Made by a program: the position numbers and the translations under genes
The notes under the pieces: generated by a model
Database searches by the model: none
Told to the model about the DNA's origin: nothing
What the model saw: the letters and a program-made list of their open reading frames with translations, nothing else
DNA from: Ampelocalamus luodianensis
Taxonomy: Eukaryota > Streptophyta > Magnoliopsida > Poales > Poaceae
DNA length: 64,000 nucleotides
Assembly: GCA_036346255.1 (NCBI GenBank)
Contig: CM070628.1
Span: 14,337,840 to 14,401,839, forward strand
Direction: 5' to 3'
In this document: piece after piece, positions 1-12,500 of the stretch
Layout of the letters: the number at the start of each line of letters is the position of its first letter
Numbering within the stretch: position 1 is the stretch's first letter

Positions 1-284
1 CCGAGAGGATGTTTCCTTCTGCACCAATTGAATATAACACCAGAGTCCAAATTGGTTACTGCCTATCTCTACGTGACACGAAAGAAAGAAGTCGTTCGGC
101 TCATAAACACATGGATTGAGCCAGAAACTAGTACGCCAACATGGATCAGTTCAATTGAAAGAAAGGATCCAGAAACAATTTGTGCAATCTGAATCCAAAG
201 AGGCACCGAGAGGATGTTTCCTTCTGCACCAATTGAATATAACACCAGAGTCCAAATTGGTTACTGCCTATCTCTACGTGACAC
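1..284. repeat. 79-bp exact direct repeat, period 205
   Basis: Bases 1-79 and 206-284 are identical over 79 positions, beginning ccgagaggatg and ending acgtgacac. A third, much weaker echo (accgagaggga...atgcaccaa) starts near 397. The intervening 126 bases are not repeated inside the window. The stretch lies downstream of the last visible kinase exon and is probably intronic. No function is recognised. Confidence 0.85.
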
Positions 285-834
285 ATGAGATTTCTTCCTA
301 CACAAACTGAACCAGGGAACAAATATGAGAACTGCACAGCATTATCTACAATACAGAGTAGGAGAAATTTTTTATATATTTTCATGTGTTTCAATGAAAC
401 CGAGAGGGATTGCATATATGCACCAAGATAGGGATTGACCCCTATGTGTCAGATCCATGCAACCCACCTTGAGCCACGTTCAGATCAAATTAAGTCATCG
501 ATTTAGTTGTTTTAGTCGGTTTTGTGACCAAAACCAGTCTGATCTTTTTCCTTGAGAAAACTAGTTCGTGTTGTAGTAGACATGTGTGATCGAGTTCAGG
601 GAGTAGCAGTTGTTTCGTGAGTTTTGTGTCCGGCTATATAAACCAGGCCTAGTGCCAACTATTGTATGTAGAGTTTAAGTTATTTGAATATATTCCAGAA
701 AAGGCATTCTGCCACAATTGTGTGAGTTTTGTCAACATGAGAGTTGACTATTCTACTTCCGCTGGTTCTTGTTGCTTGCTTCTAGTTTTCAGCAGTTTAT
801 GAATATAATTCACCCTCTTCAATTTGTTCATTGT
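285..834. other. Gene-free stretch, possibly part of an old LTR
   Basis: No coding region is supported. A TATA-like box (ctatataaacc) sits at about 634-643 in otherwise AT-rich, LTR-like sequence. The sequence resumes after the short-LTR element at 2904, so 429-834 plus 2904-about 3180 were probably one continuous older sequence before that insertion. No LTR ends or target duplication could be identified for the older sequence. Confidence 0.3.
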
Positions 835-938
835 TGTTAGATGAAGACGAGCGCAAATGAATAGTTAGTTCTATTGCAATAGTCACTAAACCCTAGATTA
901 CAACTTTAGAAGTACAATACCTGAAATACCCTTAACCA
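835..938 (-). repeat. 3' LTR of the short-LTR element
   Basis: About 104 bp, aligned with 2772-2903 but lacking about 30 bp of its middle (the part reading caaggggctaatatataat in the other copy). It is followed directly by the C-rich complement of the polypurine tract. Confidence 0.75.
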
Positions 939-2771
939 CCCCCCTCCCCCTCCCTCCGCGCGCGCGCGCTCAAATGTAAGGTGTATGCAATAGCATTGCA
1001 TTTGAAATGGTTGACACTAAAAAAATAGGGAAAATCAAAGTCCAAGTCTTGAAGTTGTCGTCACAGCGTGTAGCTCTTGGAAAATATCCGTTGAGTATCA
1101 AACTTTCTCCCCCCCATCCAGGTCATGTTGCAGCCTAACGGAGGCTGATAAATTAGAAGCCAGCAGGAGCAGAGTCAACCTCGACAACACAGCTAAGAAG
1201 TCGATACTGACAGGAAAAGAGAAAGAGCTGTCAGATCGAGCCGAAAAGGGATAGAGATAGAACATGGCGGTAGCAACTCAAAGATAAGAGCGACAGCTGC
1301 TACCATGCGAAAAAGGAAGGAGAAGGCCGCACTAGATCCAAGAGGATGGACCGTAGATAGCAAAGCAATCGGCTGACTGGCAAGTTATTTGTTGACTCAC
1401 ATGGCTAAATGAATTCAAAGAGAGAGAGCAGCGGACTTGGATGGATGCGATGGAAAATAAAAGAAAATAGACCAAAGATACTAGCAGCAGCAATGATCAC
1501 ACCTCTCCTCCAAACAGCAAGCACCAGCACCAAATAGCAGCAGCGCAAAAACCACACATGCAGCCCAAATAGCTCAATCAACTGACAGAAGGCCAACCCA
1601 CACACCAACAGCACCAACTCACAGCACAGTATGAAGCAGAGCACAAGCAACAGCAAAACAAAGCTTGCAACAGAGCACTACCAGCACTGCAGAAGGCAGA
1701 GCAGAGGAGCTCGCAAGTGATGACAGAGAGAAGTTGCGATGGTGGCTAAAGCCAACTTAGCGGCAAGCTCTGGAGGTCGGCAACAAGCAGCTTGAGGAAG
1801 ATGGCGACGGAGATGAGCTCGAGCACGTCAAAGCGGAGGAGTTGAGATCTAGGTAGCGACATCCCAGGGTAGAGAAGCCCCGCGCGGCGGCGGACCAGGG
1901 CAAAGAAGCCCAGCGCGGCAGCGACCTGGGGTAGAGAAGCTCAGCGGAGGGATGGTGGCGTTAGCAATGAGATCGACGCAGATCCGGTGATGGCGTTGTG
2001 GCTCTGGTAGAACAGCAACAACGATGCTCTCCAAGAAGAAAAGGAGGACGGCGGCGGCGCTCCATGAATGGAGGAGCAGCAAGTGCTGCGCGCAGGCACC
2101 GGCGAAGACCTTGGTGAGGACTAGATCCAACCAGGAGAGGTCCAAAGAATACCCCGGCGAGCTTCAGCGACGTTGACGAGCCGATGGCGACAGATTGAGC
2201 TTGGGGTAGGTCGTCGTGCTCCTCTTCTGCTCCGCTGCCTACTTCCTACTCTGCTCCCCGCCGCCGTCGAGATGAATTGAAGTTGACGACAGATGGTGAC
2301 GGTGGTCGAGCCCGAGATCGAGAAAGACAACGGCCGGCAGTGACAGAGATCGAGCCGGCAGTGATGGGGATGGCTCGATCCGGCGAGGATCGAGTTTGAT
2401 TCGACTCCGGCGACGAAGTGAAGGCTCGGACCCGGCAGAGAAGATGGCTCCTAGTGGCAGGACGCACAGATCCGACACGAATCGAGCTCGAGGATGCGAA
2501 TCGAGGGTCGGTGGCGATGAAGACGAGCAGATCCAGATCAGAGCGAGTCCTGCGACGACAGAGAGACCCGGATCTGACGGGATACAAGGCCGTTGGCGAC
2601 GATTGCTTGAGGAAGCGGTCGGAGTTGTGTGATGAGACAGATTGTTGCTGCTGCTTGACACTAAACTACAACTAGGAGGTCGCTGCCCCCAGGAGTGGAG
2701 TTAGCTCCTCCTAGGGGCATCAGCAGTAGAAGAGGATGGATGCTAGACTTTGGCTCTAGGCTCTGTATCAT

Positions 2772-2903
2772 GTTAGATGAAGAGGAGTGCAAATGAATAG
2801 TCAGTTCTATTGCAATAGCCCAAGGGGCTAATATATAATACAATGACTCAAGGGACACACTAAACCCTAGACTACAAGTACAATACCATAAATACCCTTA
2901 ACA
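2772..2903 (-). repeat. 5' LTR of the short-LTR element
   Basis: 132 bp, TG...CA bounded, next to a tRNA-iMet-type primer-binding site at about 2759-2771 read on the minus strand. Confidence 0.75.
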
Positions 2904-3443
2904 ATTGCTTCGTCGACGATCGGTTTGGGAGTCTCAGAGTTGTAGTTAGGTGAATATTCGGTAGTTCACAGCTAGTTATTTGTTGGTTTCGAGGTTAATC
3001 GGTCACGAAGATTGAGCCACCCTGCACATCAACTTTTCACAAGGTTGATCCGTACCAAGAAATTACCCAGTGGTCCTATGGGCACAACCCCTCCATTTGA
3101 GAATTTTTTGGAACAGTGCATAGGAAGTACAAACACCAGGTAATTTCTGTTACCTATATTTATTCCTTTCTGCAACACTAGGCCCCTTCCAGCCTACTAC
3201 AGCATTGATTTACGCGTAATTAGTTCACAGGCCATTATCATTCAGAAAGGAAACGAAGAATATAAATCACCCATCCATTTTGGCAAAACAATGTGAAACA
3301 AAGGGTTTTAGAGGAAAGATATTGTGTTAAGAAACATATCAAATTCTGGGTAAAAATTGGTGTGATAACAATAAGTAGTAGTATTCAATTGAGAAGTAGT
3401 TGTAAATTCAAAAGAAAAATTGCATCAAGGGAACAAAAGCTAC
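2904..3443. other. Intronic sequence, no gene seen
   Basis: This lies immediately 3' of kinase exon 7 on the minus strand and belongs to intron 7. I searched it on the minus strand for the next kinase exon (the Gly-Ser-Leu segment following the hinge, then HRDLK) and found none. Nothing else is recognised. Confidence 0.5.
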
Positions 3444-3544
3444 CTTGGAAGAAATTCAGTCACGATAGAAAGATTTGGTACACGAGTGACAGCGCCCATA
3501 AAAAGAACAACATTTGGATGCCGCAATCTCTTCATTATTTGCAC
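3444..3544 (-). CDS. EDR1-like kinase gene, exon 7 (to kinase hinge)
   Basis: 101 bases encoding VQIMKRLRHPNVVLFMGAV and on to ...LSIVTEFLPR, kinase subdomains III-V. A TAG acceptor and an AAG/GTAGC donor flank it, and the exon ends with two bases of an Arg codon. This is the last exon that can be found. Confidence 0.87.
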
Positions 3545-6500
3545 CTATACAGCAAGAAAGAGTGTCACAAACATGTTAAGTGTAATATGTACAGGTTGAC
3601 AAGGACCGAGTGGCCCGTCTAGTCCGTATAGTCTAGGGTTGGCCCATGACCATGAGGGCCCATGATGCCTTGTATATACACCTAACATTGCAAATGAATA
3701 AAGTGTGCAGCTGTGAATACTCCTAAACCTAACAGAACAAACATGGATGAAATTGGGCAATAAAATTGAAGACTATTATAAAGTAGGCATGTCAATAGGT
3801 CATCTCATGTCATACCATGCCGAGCGCATCAGACAAGGACTTACTCATTTTATGACCCAAATGTGTTTAAAGCTAAAACCAAAATCGTAACAAGATGGTG
3901 TTGTGTTCGTGTCAACTAATTGTAACTTAGTAAATTTTGATAGTACAGCTGTTAAAACTGTGCAGAACTGCAGATGAACACAGCATTGTTAAATGGTTTA
4001 TTACTGTGCCATCTCATGTTGAATGGGTCAGACATGTGAATCCAAACCTGAATCATTTATTAACTGAATATTGTGTTGACTGTTAAATGGCCCAACACGA
4101 TTTATAAGTTTGCCAATTGTATCCGAGTAACCAATATGAGCCCCGTTGTGTTATTTAGAGCTCAAAGGACAATTTTAAATGATTGTCACTAATGTGAACT
4201 TGATCTCCTGGCCAAAACACACTCTTGCCAGTTGCTACAGATTACCTATGTCTGCATTAAACCATATCAACTCAGGCATATGTGTTTATCAAATGTACAA
4301 TTCAAGAATAATGAAGGTAAATGATATGGATCAATGTGTGGTTGATGCATAATTTGACCCAATCTTTCACAGTACTTGTATTTTAATCTTAATCAATGCA
4401 AAACCTTAGCTTTCCTCCTTCTTGATTCGGCAAAAAGGAAGAATAAGTGTATCTCCAAAGCAAGTAATGATACTTGGTTGATGTTGAATCAATCCGAAGA
4501 GAGAAACAAAATCAAACCTGAAGAACAACACCAAACCGTGAGCAATTGAGGATGCTTAGTGAGATGATCCATAAGGAATCACGAATCTTGGAAGACAAGC
4601 CACTCTCCAATATTCACGCAATCACAAAACTCTCGATAGGAATTTCCGAAACACATGTATTCATTATGCGCCACACAAACATGTGACTTTTACGTATTTT
4701 TTCAACTCTAACTTGCTTACAATGGGGCTCTACCCTAAATATATAGGCTCGACAAAAAAGGCACATGGTGAACGATGTCGATTCGGTGAGCGATTAAAGC
4801 AAACGACATCCGAATCACTTCCTATTGCAAACTCCTACTTTAATTCGAAATTTAAACTATTCTAATTGCTGAAAATAAATTAAACTATCCCGTAGCGCGA
4901 GGCTCGCCGTCGTGGTAGGCGTCGACGCGGTCCTCGTCGTGGGACGGTGCGATAGCGAACTCCACCGCTTGTACCGCTCATCGTGGACCGAAGTCGTCCC
5001 GCTCAGTCATCGGCTCCGTCATCTTGGCGCAGGAGATGGATGGCTCAGTTCTTTCAGGAGAGACACACAAGACTTAGTAGAGATTGATGGATAAGTCTAC
5101 GCGGTCCGCTTTTTTGTGTCGGCTTCTTTTGCTTTGCTTTTGCTTTAGCATCTTAGACTAGCTTTTGCTTTTGCTTTAGCATCTTAGACTAGCTTTTGAC
5201 TAGCATCTAGGACAAACATCTTTGCTTTAGCATCTTAGAGGACATAGAGAGACAGAGCATCAGAATGAGCATCCTAGACTAGCATATGCTTGGCATATGC
5301 TCTAAGATATGCTTAGTTTGTTTAGCCCTATAAATATGTATCCCCAACCCTCGAGTTGGCATGGATTGTGAAGAGAATATAGAAGAGAAAATTGCCTCAT
5401 CTCCAAGTGTCATCCTCTCCATGAGAGTAAGGATCTTGCTATCACCTCAAGCAAGAGTCCAGCGACTAACAAGTGCCACGACACTGAGACTCTTACTATT
5501 GGTGATAGCAAGATCCTTACTCTCATGGAGAGGATGACACTTGGAGACGGGCAATTTTCTAGTATATTTCTCTTCACAATGCCATGCCAACTCGAGGGAT
5601 GGGATACATATTTATAGAGCTAAGCGATCAAGCATATGCCAAGCATATGCTCGAGCATATGCCAAGCATATGCTAGTCTAGGATGCTCTGTCTAGATGCT
5701 CCCTCTAAGATGCTAAAGCAAAGATGTCGTCCTAGATGCTAGTCAAAAGCTAGTCTAAGATGCTAAAGCAAAGCAAAGCTAGTCTAAGATAACTAAAGCA
5801 AAGCAAAAGTAAAGAAGTCGGACACACAAAAAGCCGATTACGACTTATCCATCAATCTCCCCTAAGTCTATGTGTGTCTCTGTGAGGAATCTGAGCCATC
5901 CCGATCTGGCGCGAAGATGACTGAGCCGACGCCTGATTTCCACGCGGGCGTCCCCAAACTTGACGAGCCTCGGACGCTAGAGTCAAGCTCCCACAAGAAC
6001 TCCGTCAACCGGTCATGTCGCGTTTCTAATCACGCCGAGGAGGGCGTGTGCTTTTGGCTCGTCTGGGAGGAGGAGCAGCGTGCGGCGGTGCGGCTGAGGT
6101 AGTTCAATGCTCGCTCGAGCAATGAACGCGAGCCGGTGCTCCTCCTCCCGCTCAGGCGACGTGGGCTCGCCGCGTCGTGGTTGTCGACAATAACTCGCCT
6201 AATGACCAAGCTTGCCGCATTGTAAGAGTCGCGTCGCGGCGGCTCTTGCTTGCCCGTGGCGCGCGCCTGGCGCCCATCATCATCACCTCGGCACGTCCTC
6301 GTGCCCATGCTCTGGCGTCTTTGCGCGGCTTGCCGCTTTGCCACGCACGCGCCGCTTCGCCGTGGAAGAAGGCTCCTTCTTCGCCACTCGTCGGCAGCCC
6401 GCTCCTCCCGAGGTGAGGAGCTTCCGCCAATGGTGACGGGTCCCGAGAGGATCGTGGCTCATCATCGGTGACGACCTTGAGGTGACCTATCGCCTCTCGA

Positions 6501-9500
6501 TCGACATCGCGGAGAGGTCAACAGAGACCGGATCGGACCGAGCCATCCGCTTGTACTCTCGGGACGCAGCTGAAAGAGCTTTCGGACGACTCTCTCGCTC
6601 AGAGGTGTCGTCGCCAAAACCTGTACCAACCTCGCAGCAGAGTGTTGAGACGAGAGCAAAGTCATCAACGTCCTCACCGCTTGAAGGCCGTGGTCCCACT
6701 CCGCGCGAAGCGCTCGCGGTGTGGACTGGCGCGCGGCCGCCGCCGAGCGCGCGCGGCGATGGCGTCCCAAGCCTCCTGGCGATCGCGATTAGTAGCGAAG
6801 CGCATCTCGGCGGGGCTGCGGCGATGAGGCATCCAGCGCTCGTCGATCTGGGTCGTAGTCGACGTCGCCGTCTGCGATCGCCTCCCACATGTGTCGCACT
6901 CGTGCTCGCGCCATCACCGCCGCCCGCTCGGCGTAGTTGGCCTTGGTGGGTATGCCACCCACCGCCGGGCGGCGCCCTCGACAACGACACGAACCCGTGG
7001 TAACCATGCCGACGGCCCGTGGAAACCGCAGGCGCACGGTGAAGGCGCGCTCTATCGACCGTCTGCGCCGCTAATCGCGGCGCGCTCTTCCAGAGCGCCA
7101 CCGCCGAAGCGCCTCACCAGAGCGCCACCGCCGTCGCGCTCCTCCAGAGCACCACCGCCGCGCGCGCCTCCAGAGCGCCATCAGCAAAGCCGCATGCGGG
7201 CGACCGCAAGCTTCGTGGGCGGCGCGGCTACCCATCGCGCGCCGCCTCGCGCCGTCTTCCACCGGCCCGGCTCAAGGTCGCGTTAGCCGCCATCGCCAGA
7301 GATGGAGCTGCTGCCGCCGCGCGAGACCTTGACCTTCTGGCGGCCGACGGCGCCTGCGTCTGCGCCGCTGCTTCCGCCTCCGCCTGCCGCCGCTACCCGA
7401 CTCCGCCGCCACCCTCGCGCGCTTTGCGCCGTGCGGCGGTCTCCGCCGCCGCCTCGCCGCTTGCTGCGCGGCGAGCTTCGGCCCGTCTCGGCCCGACGCT
7501 GCGTGCTCGAGGCGCACCAACGCCGAGATCGCTCTGCGGACATGGCGCGCCATCGGGGTGTTGCGTGGAGAGAGGTCTGCTTCGACGAGCTGCCGCTTCA
7601 GGAGAGATGGAGTGGATACCGAGTGCTGGCCACGCTCATTGGCCACAGCTGTGGCGGAGAAGGAGATGAGCGGGAGATGCTCAAAGCTCTGAGATAGACA
7701 AGCTCGATACCACTTGTTAGTCATTTGGACTCTTACTATTGGTGATAGCAAGATCCTTACTCTCATGGAGAGGATGACACTTGGAGATGGGGCAATTTTC
7801 TAGTATATTTCTCTTCACAATGTCATGCCAACTTTGAGGGTTGGGGATACATATTTATAGGGCTAAGCATGACCAAGCATATGCAAGCATATGTCGAGCA
7901 TATGCCAAGCATATGCTAGTCTAGGATGCTCTGTCCTAGATGCTCAGTCCTCTATGTCCTCTAAGATGCTAAAGCAAAGATGTCATCCTAAATGCTAGTC
8001 AAAAGCTAGTCTAAGATGCTAAAGCAAAAGCAAAAGCTAGTCTAAGATGCTAAAGCAAAAGCAAAAGCAAAAAGAAGCCGACACAAAAGCCAGACACAGA
8101 GACTTATCCATCAATCTCTCTAAGTCTTGTGTGTCTCCTGTGAGAGATTGAGCCATCCGATCCTAAGCTTGAAGATGGCGGAGTCGGCGCCTTGATTTCC
8201 ACGCCGGGGTCCCGAGCAATGGGCCTCGGACGCTAGAGTCAAGCTTCGTGAAGAACTCCGTCAGCCGGTCATGTCGTTGCCGAGCCATCGCCGAGGGCGT
8301 GTGCTTTGGCTCGTCGAGGTGGAAGAGAGCACTGCGGCCGCAGCCGCATTCGGTAGTTCAATGCTCGCGACACTGGCAATGAACAGAGTCGGTGCTCTTC
8401 CTCCTCACCGCCGCGACGCGTGGGCGCCGCGTCGTGGCCGACAACCGCCCAATGACCAAGCTTGTCGCAGATTGTAGCAGCAAGTCGCCGCGTCGCCGCT
8501 TGTTGCGTGCCGCCAGCATCTAAGCGCCTCCGCCATCATCGCCTCGGCGCGTCCTGCGTGCCCGGCGCTCTTTGCGCGCGCTTGCGCTAGCCACGACTGA
8601 CGCGCCGCTTGTCGCCGTGAGGCTTCTTCTTCTGTCACCTTGGTCGGCAGCACCACTCCTCCCGAAGAGAGAGCTTCCGCCATGGTGGCCGGGTCCGTAG
8701 GATCGGCTCATCAGCGTTGGCGACCTGGAGGCGACCTATCGCCGCCGACGACATCGTGGAGGTCCAAAGAGATCGATCGATCGAGCCATCGCTTGTACTT
8801 CGGGACGCGGCGAAAGAGCCGGCGGCTCTGCCGCCGAGGTGTCGTCGCCGGCTGCACCAACCTGCAGCAGATGTTGAGACGGAGAGCAAAGTCATCAACA
8901 TCCTCACTGGCTTGAAGGCCGGGGTCTCCCACTCCGCGCGGCGCCGCAGTGTGGACTTGCGGGCGCGGCCGCCGCCGGCGTCTTGCGGCGATGGCGCCCA
9001 AGCTCTCGCGATCGCTTGCCGGAAGCGAATCGCATCTCGGCGGGGATCGCGGCGATGAGGCATCCACGCCGTCGCTGATCGTCGGTCGCAGCGTCGCCGT
9101 CGCACGGCCGCCTCCCGCATGTGCCGTGCATCGAGCCTCGCGCCTTCATCACCGCGCCCGCTCGACGTAGTTGGCGCTGGCAGGTAAACACCACCGCCGG
9201 GGCGGCGTCCACGACAACGACCGAACCCGTGGTAACACCGCGGCCGGTCCGGGAGAAGCTACGCCGCGGAAGGCCGCGCTCTCTATCGACCGTCGCCGCC
9301 GTTGTTCGTCGCGCGCGCTCTTCAGAGCGCCATCGCCGGCAGCGCCGCACTTCAGCAGCGCGCCACGCCGCCAGAGCGCCGCCTCCTCCAGAGCGCGCAC
9401 CGCCGTCGCGCGCCTCCCAGAGCGCGCCGCGCCGCGCGCTATCCGAGCACATGGCACTCGTGGCGTCGCGCCGCCAGCCATGCGCACTTCGCCGCGCCCT

Positions 9501-12500
9501 CGCGCCGCTGCCGTCGCGCCGCCTGTCGCTCAGCCGAGAGATGGCTGCCGGCTGCCTTATCGCAGATGGAGCCTTGCCGCCGCCGCCGCGCAGACTTGCG
9601 CGCCGCCGCGCGCGCCGCTGCCGCTACGCCGCCGCCGCTTCGTGTCGCCTCCACGCTGCCGTTGCGGCGACGCTTGCGCCTGCGGCGGTCTGCTGCGCCG
9701 CTCTTCCTGCCAGCTTTACTATGCCGCGGCTTCGGCCGTCGCCGACGCCGCGGGCTCGAGGCGGCCGAGCGCCGAGATCGCTCGCGACATAGCGCGCATC
9801 GGGGGTGTTGCGTGGAGAGAGTCGCCGGCAGCCGCCGCCGTCTCAGGAGAGCGTGGGCACCGAGGCCGCCGCCGCCACGGCCGGGGCGCTGTGATGTGGG
9901 AGAAGGAGACGAAAGGAGATGCTCGTGCTACGAGATACACAAGCTCGATACCACTTGTTAGTCGCCGACTCTTACTATTGGTGATAGCAAGATCCTCATT
10001 CTCATGGAGAGATGACACTGAGATGAGGTAATTTTCTCTTGTATAGTTCTTCACAATGCCATGCCGACTGAGGGGTGGGGATACATATTTATAGGGCTAA
10101 GCGCCAAGCATATGCCAAGCATATGCCGAGCATATGCCAAGCATATGCTAGTTCAGGATGCTCTGTCCTAGATGCCTGGCCCTCTATGTCCTCTAAGATG
10201 CTAAAGCAAAGATGTCTGTCCTAGATGCTAGTCAAAAGCTAGTCTAAGATGCTAAAGCAAAGCAAAGCTAGATGGAGAGTGAGACACACAAGACTTAGGA
10301 GATTGATGGATAAGTCTCGTATGGCTTCACGTCGACCTTTTACTTTTGTTGTACCGTGGTCTTTGTGGGGTGTACAAAGATCTTGGATTAGCATCTAGAC
10401 AAAGATCTTAGACTAGCATCTTAGCATCTTGGACTAGCTTTAGGACTAGCTTTTGAGGACAGAGCATCTAGGACAGAGCATCTAGGACACAAAGATCTAG
10501 ACTAGCATATGCTTGGCATATGCTTGGCATATGCTTGGCATATGCTTAATGGTTAGCCCTATAAATATGTATCCCCAACCCTCAGTTGGCATGGTATCGT
10601 GAAGAGAAATATACAAGAAAATTGCCCATCTCCAAGTGTCATCCTTCCATGAGAGTAAGGATCTTGCTATCACCAATAGTAAGAGTCCGACTAACAAGTG
10701 GTATCGAGCTTGTGTATCCCGTAGCCCGAGCATCTCCTCGCTCATCTCCTTCTCCGCCGCAGCAATTTCACCAGAGTGGCAGCAGCCTCCGGCCGCCCAC
10801 GCCACTCTCTCCGAGACGGCAAGCACTCGCCGGCGCACTCTCTCCACGCAACACCCCCAGAGCGCGCCATGTCCGCAGAGCGCCTCTGTTCTGGCCGCCG
10901 AGCACGCGGGGCTGGGCCGATACCGAGCATTCGGCAGCAGCAGCACAGAAGCGGCAGCAGACCAGCAGCACGTGGCAGGGCGCCGAGGCCGGTAATGCGA
11001 GCCGGGCAGCAGCGGCATGAGGCGGAAGCAAAGAAGCGGCGGCAGATGCAGCGCGCACGGCGCCGCAGCAGAGGTCAAGGTCTCATGGCGGCAGCAGCAG
11101 CAGCCCATCTCTCGCCGATGATAGCGCCGACGCGACCTTGAGCACGGAGAGGAGGCGGCAAGAGTATGAAGGGCGCACAATGGCGGCGCGCACGCCCACG
11201 AAGCCATGGCGATCAGAGCAGCGCGGTCGCACTGATGGCGCTCTGAGAGGCGCGACGGCGTGGCGGCTCTGGAGTGGAGGCGCAGACGGCGCGGGCACTC
11301 CAGAGGAGGCGCGCAGACGGCGGTGGCGCCTCGAGGAGGCGCGCTCGGCGGTGGCGCCTCGAGGAGGCGCGCACGGCGGTGGCGCCCTGGAGGAGGCGTG
11401 CTGGCGGTGGCGGCGCCGAAGAGGCGCCGCGACTAACGGCGGCAGACGGGCCGATAGAGGAGGCCTTCACAGTGGCAGCGTTTCTCCTCCACGGACGGCA
11501 CCGTGGTTAACACGGGTTCTGTGTCGTTGTCGTGGACGCCGCCCGGCGGCTGGCGGCCTACCCTCACCAAGGCCAACCACGCCGAGCCGGCCGCGCGATG
11601 AAGGCGAGGCCCGTGCACGGACATGCGGGAGGCGGGGCCCGTGACGGCGACGCCGACTACAACCGAGATCGACGGCGCCGATGCCTCATTGCCGCGCCCC
11701 GCCCGAGACGGAGTTCGGCTCCAACAAGCGCATCGCCAAGGAGGCTTGGGACGCCATCGCCCGCAAGACTCATCGGCAGCCGATCGCGCGCAAGTCCACA
11801 CCGCAGCACTTCGCGACGGAGTGGGAGACCCGCCTTCAAGCCGGTGAGAACGTTGATGACTTTGCTCTCGCCTCAACACTCTGTTGCGCGTTGAGTACGG
11901 TTCGGCGACGACACCCACTGAATGAGGAGAGTCGCCGAGAAGCTCTTTCGGCAAGGCCCCGAAGTACAAGCGGATGGCTCGCCGATCCAGTCGGCTGGAC
12001 CTCTCCACGATGTCGATCGAGGAGGCGATAGGTCGCCTCAAGGTCGTCAACGATGATGAGCCACAGCCTCTCGGGACCCGCCACCATGGGAAGCTCCTCA
12101 CTCGGGAGGAGCGGTCACGGCCAAGGTGACAGAAGAAGGAGCCTTCTTCCACGACAAAGCGCCGACGCGTGGCAAGCGCGTAAGCCGCGCAAAGACGCCT
12201 GTACATGGGCACGAGGACGTCCGAGGTGATGACCGTGAGGCGCCGGCGGGCGCCGGGCAAAGCAAGAGCGGACGACGCGACTCTTGCTACAACCGCGCAA
12301 GCTTGGTCATCGGGGCCGGATTGTCGATACCACGACGCCGCGAGCCCAGCGTCGCACAAAGTGAGGAGGAGACTCGGCCTGTTCATTGCTCAGCGAGCAT
12401 TGAACTACCTCGCGCACGCGGCCGCGGCCGGCTCTCCACCTCGACGAGCCAAAGCACACGCCCTCCTCACGACGCCCGCAACGACATGACCGGCTGACGG

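Larger units (their letters stand above)
835..2903 (-). mobile_element. Short-LTR non-autonomous retrotransposon (TRIM/SMART-like)
   Basis: Two related terminal repeats, 835-938 and 2772-2903, both begin TGTTAGATGAAGA. They end in ...ACCA and ...TTAACA respectively. On the minus strand the element reads LTR, primer-binding site, internal region, polypurine tract, LTR. The site next to 2772 (ggctctgtatca) is a one-to-two-base variant of the reverse complement of the tRNA-iMet primer site. The C-rich tract at 939-957 is the polypurine tract on the minus strand. Flanking pentamers attgt (830-834) and attgc (2904-2908) fit a target duplication with one mismatch. The 1.8-kb internal region has no gag or pol. 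It contains GC-rich, Ser/Arg/Pro-coding open frames on the minus strand (for example 2239-2661) that match nothing I recognise. It sits in intron 7 of the kinase gene. Confidence 0.75.

Noticed and set aside
116..310. Plus-strand open frame with ...PRGCFLLHQLN, which faintly recalls the kinase segment after the hinge (LPRGSL..LLHR).
   Set aside because: It is on the opposite strand from the kinase gene, the similarity is very short, and it lies within the 79-bp repeat. I treat it as chance.
3570..3745. Possible small solo LTR (TGTAATATG ... CCTAACA).
   Set aside because: The flanking pentamers do not match and no second copy exists in the window.
6030..9961. Many long Arg/Ala/Pro-rich open frames on both strands.
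   Set aside because: They overlap each other in opposite strands inside the gag-only Copia interiors and come from high GC content. Only the short gag motifs are meaningful.
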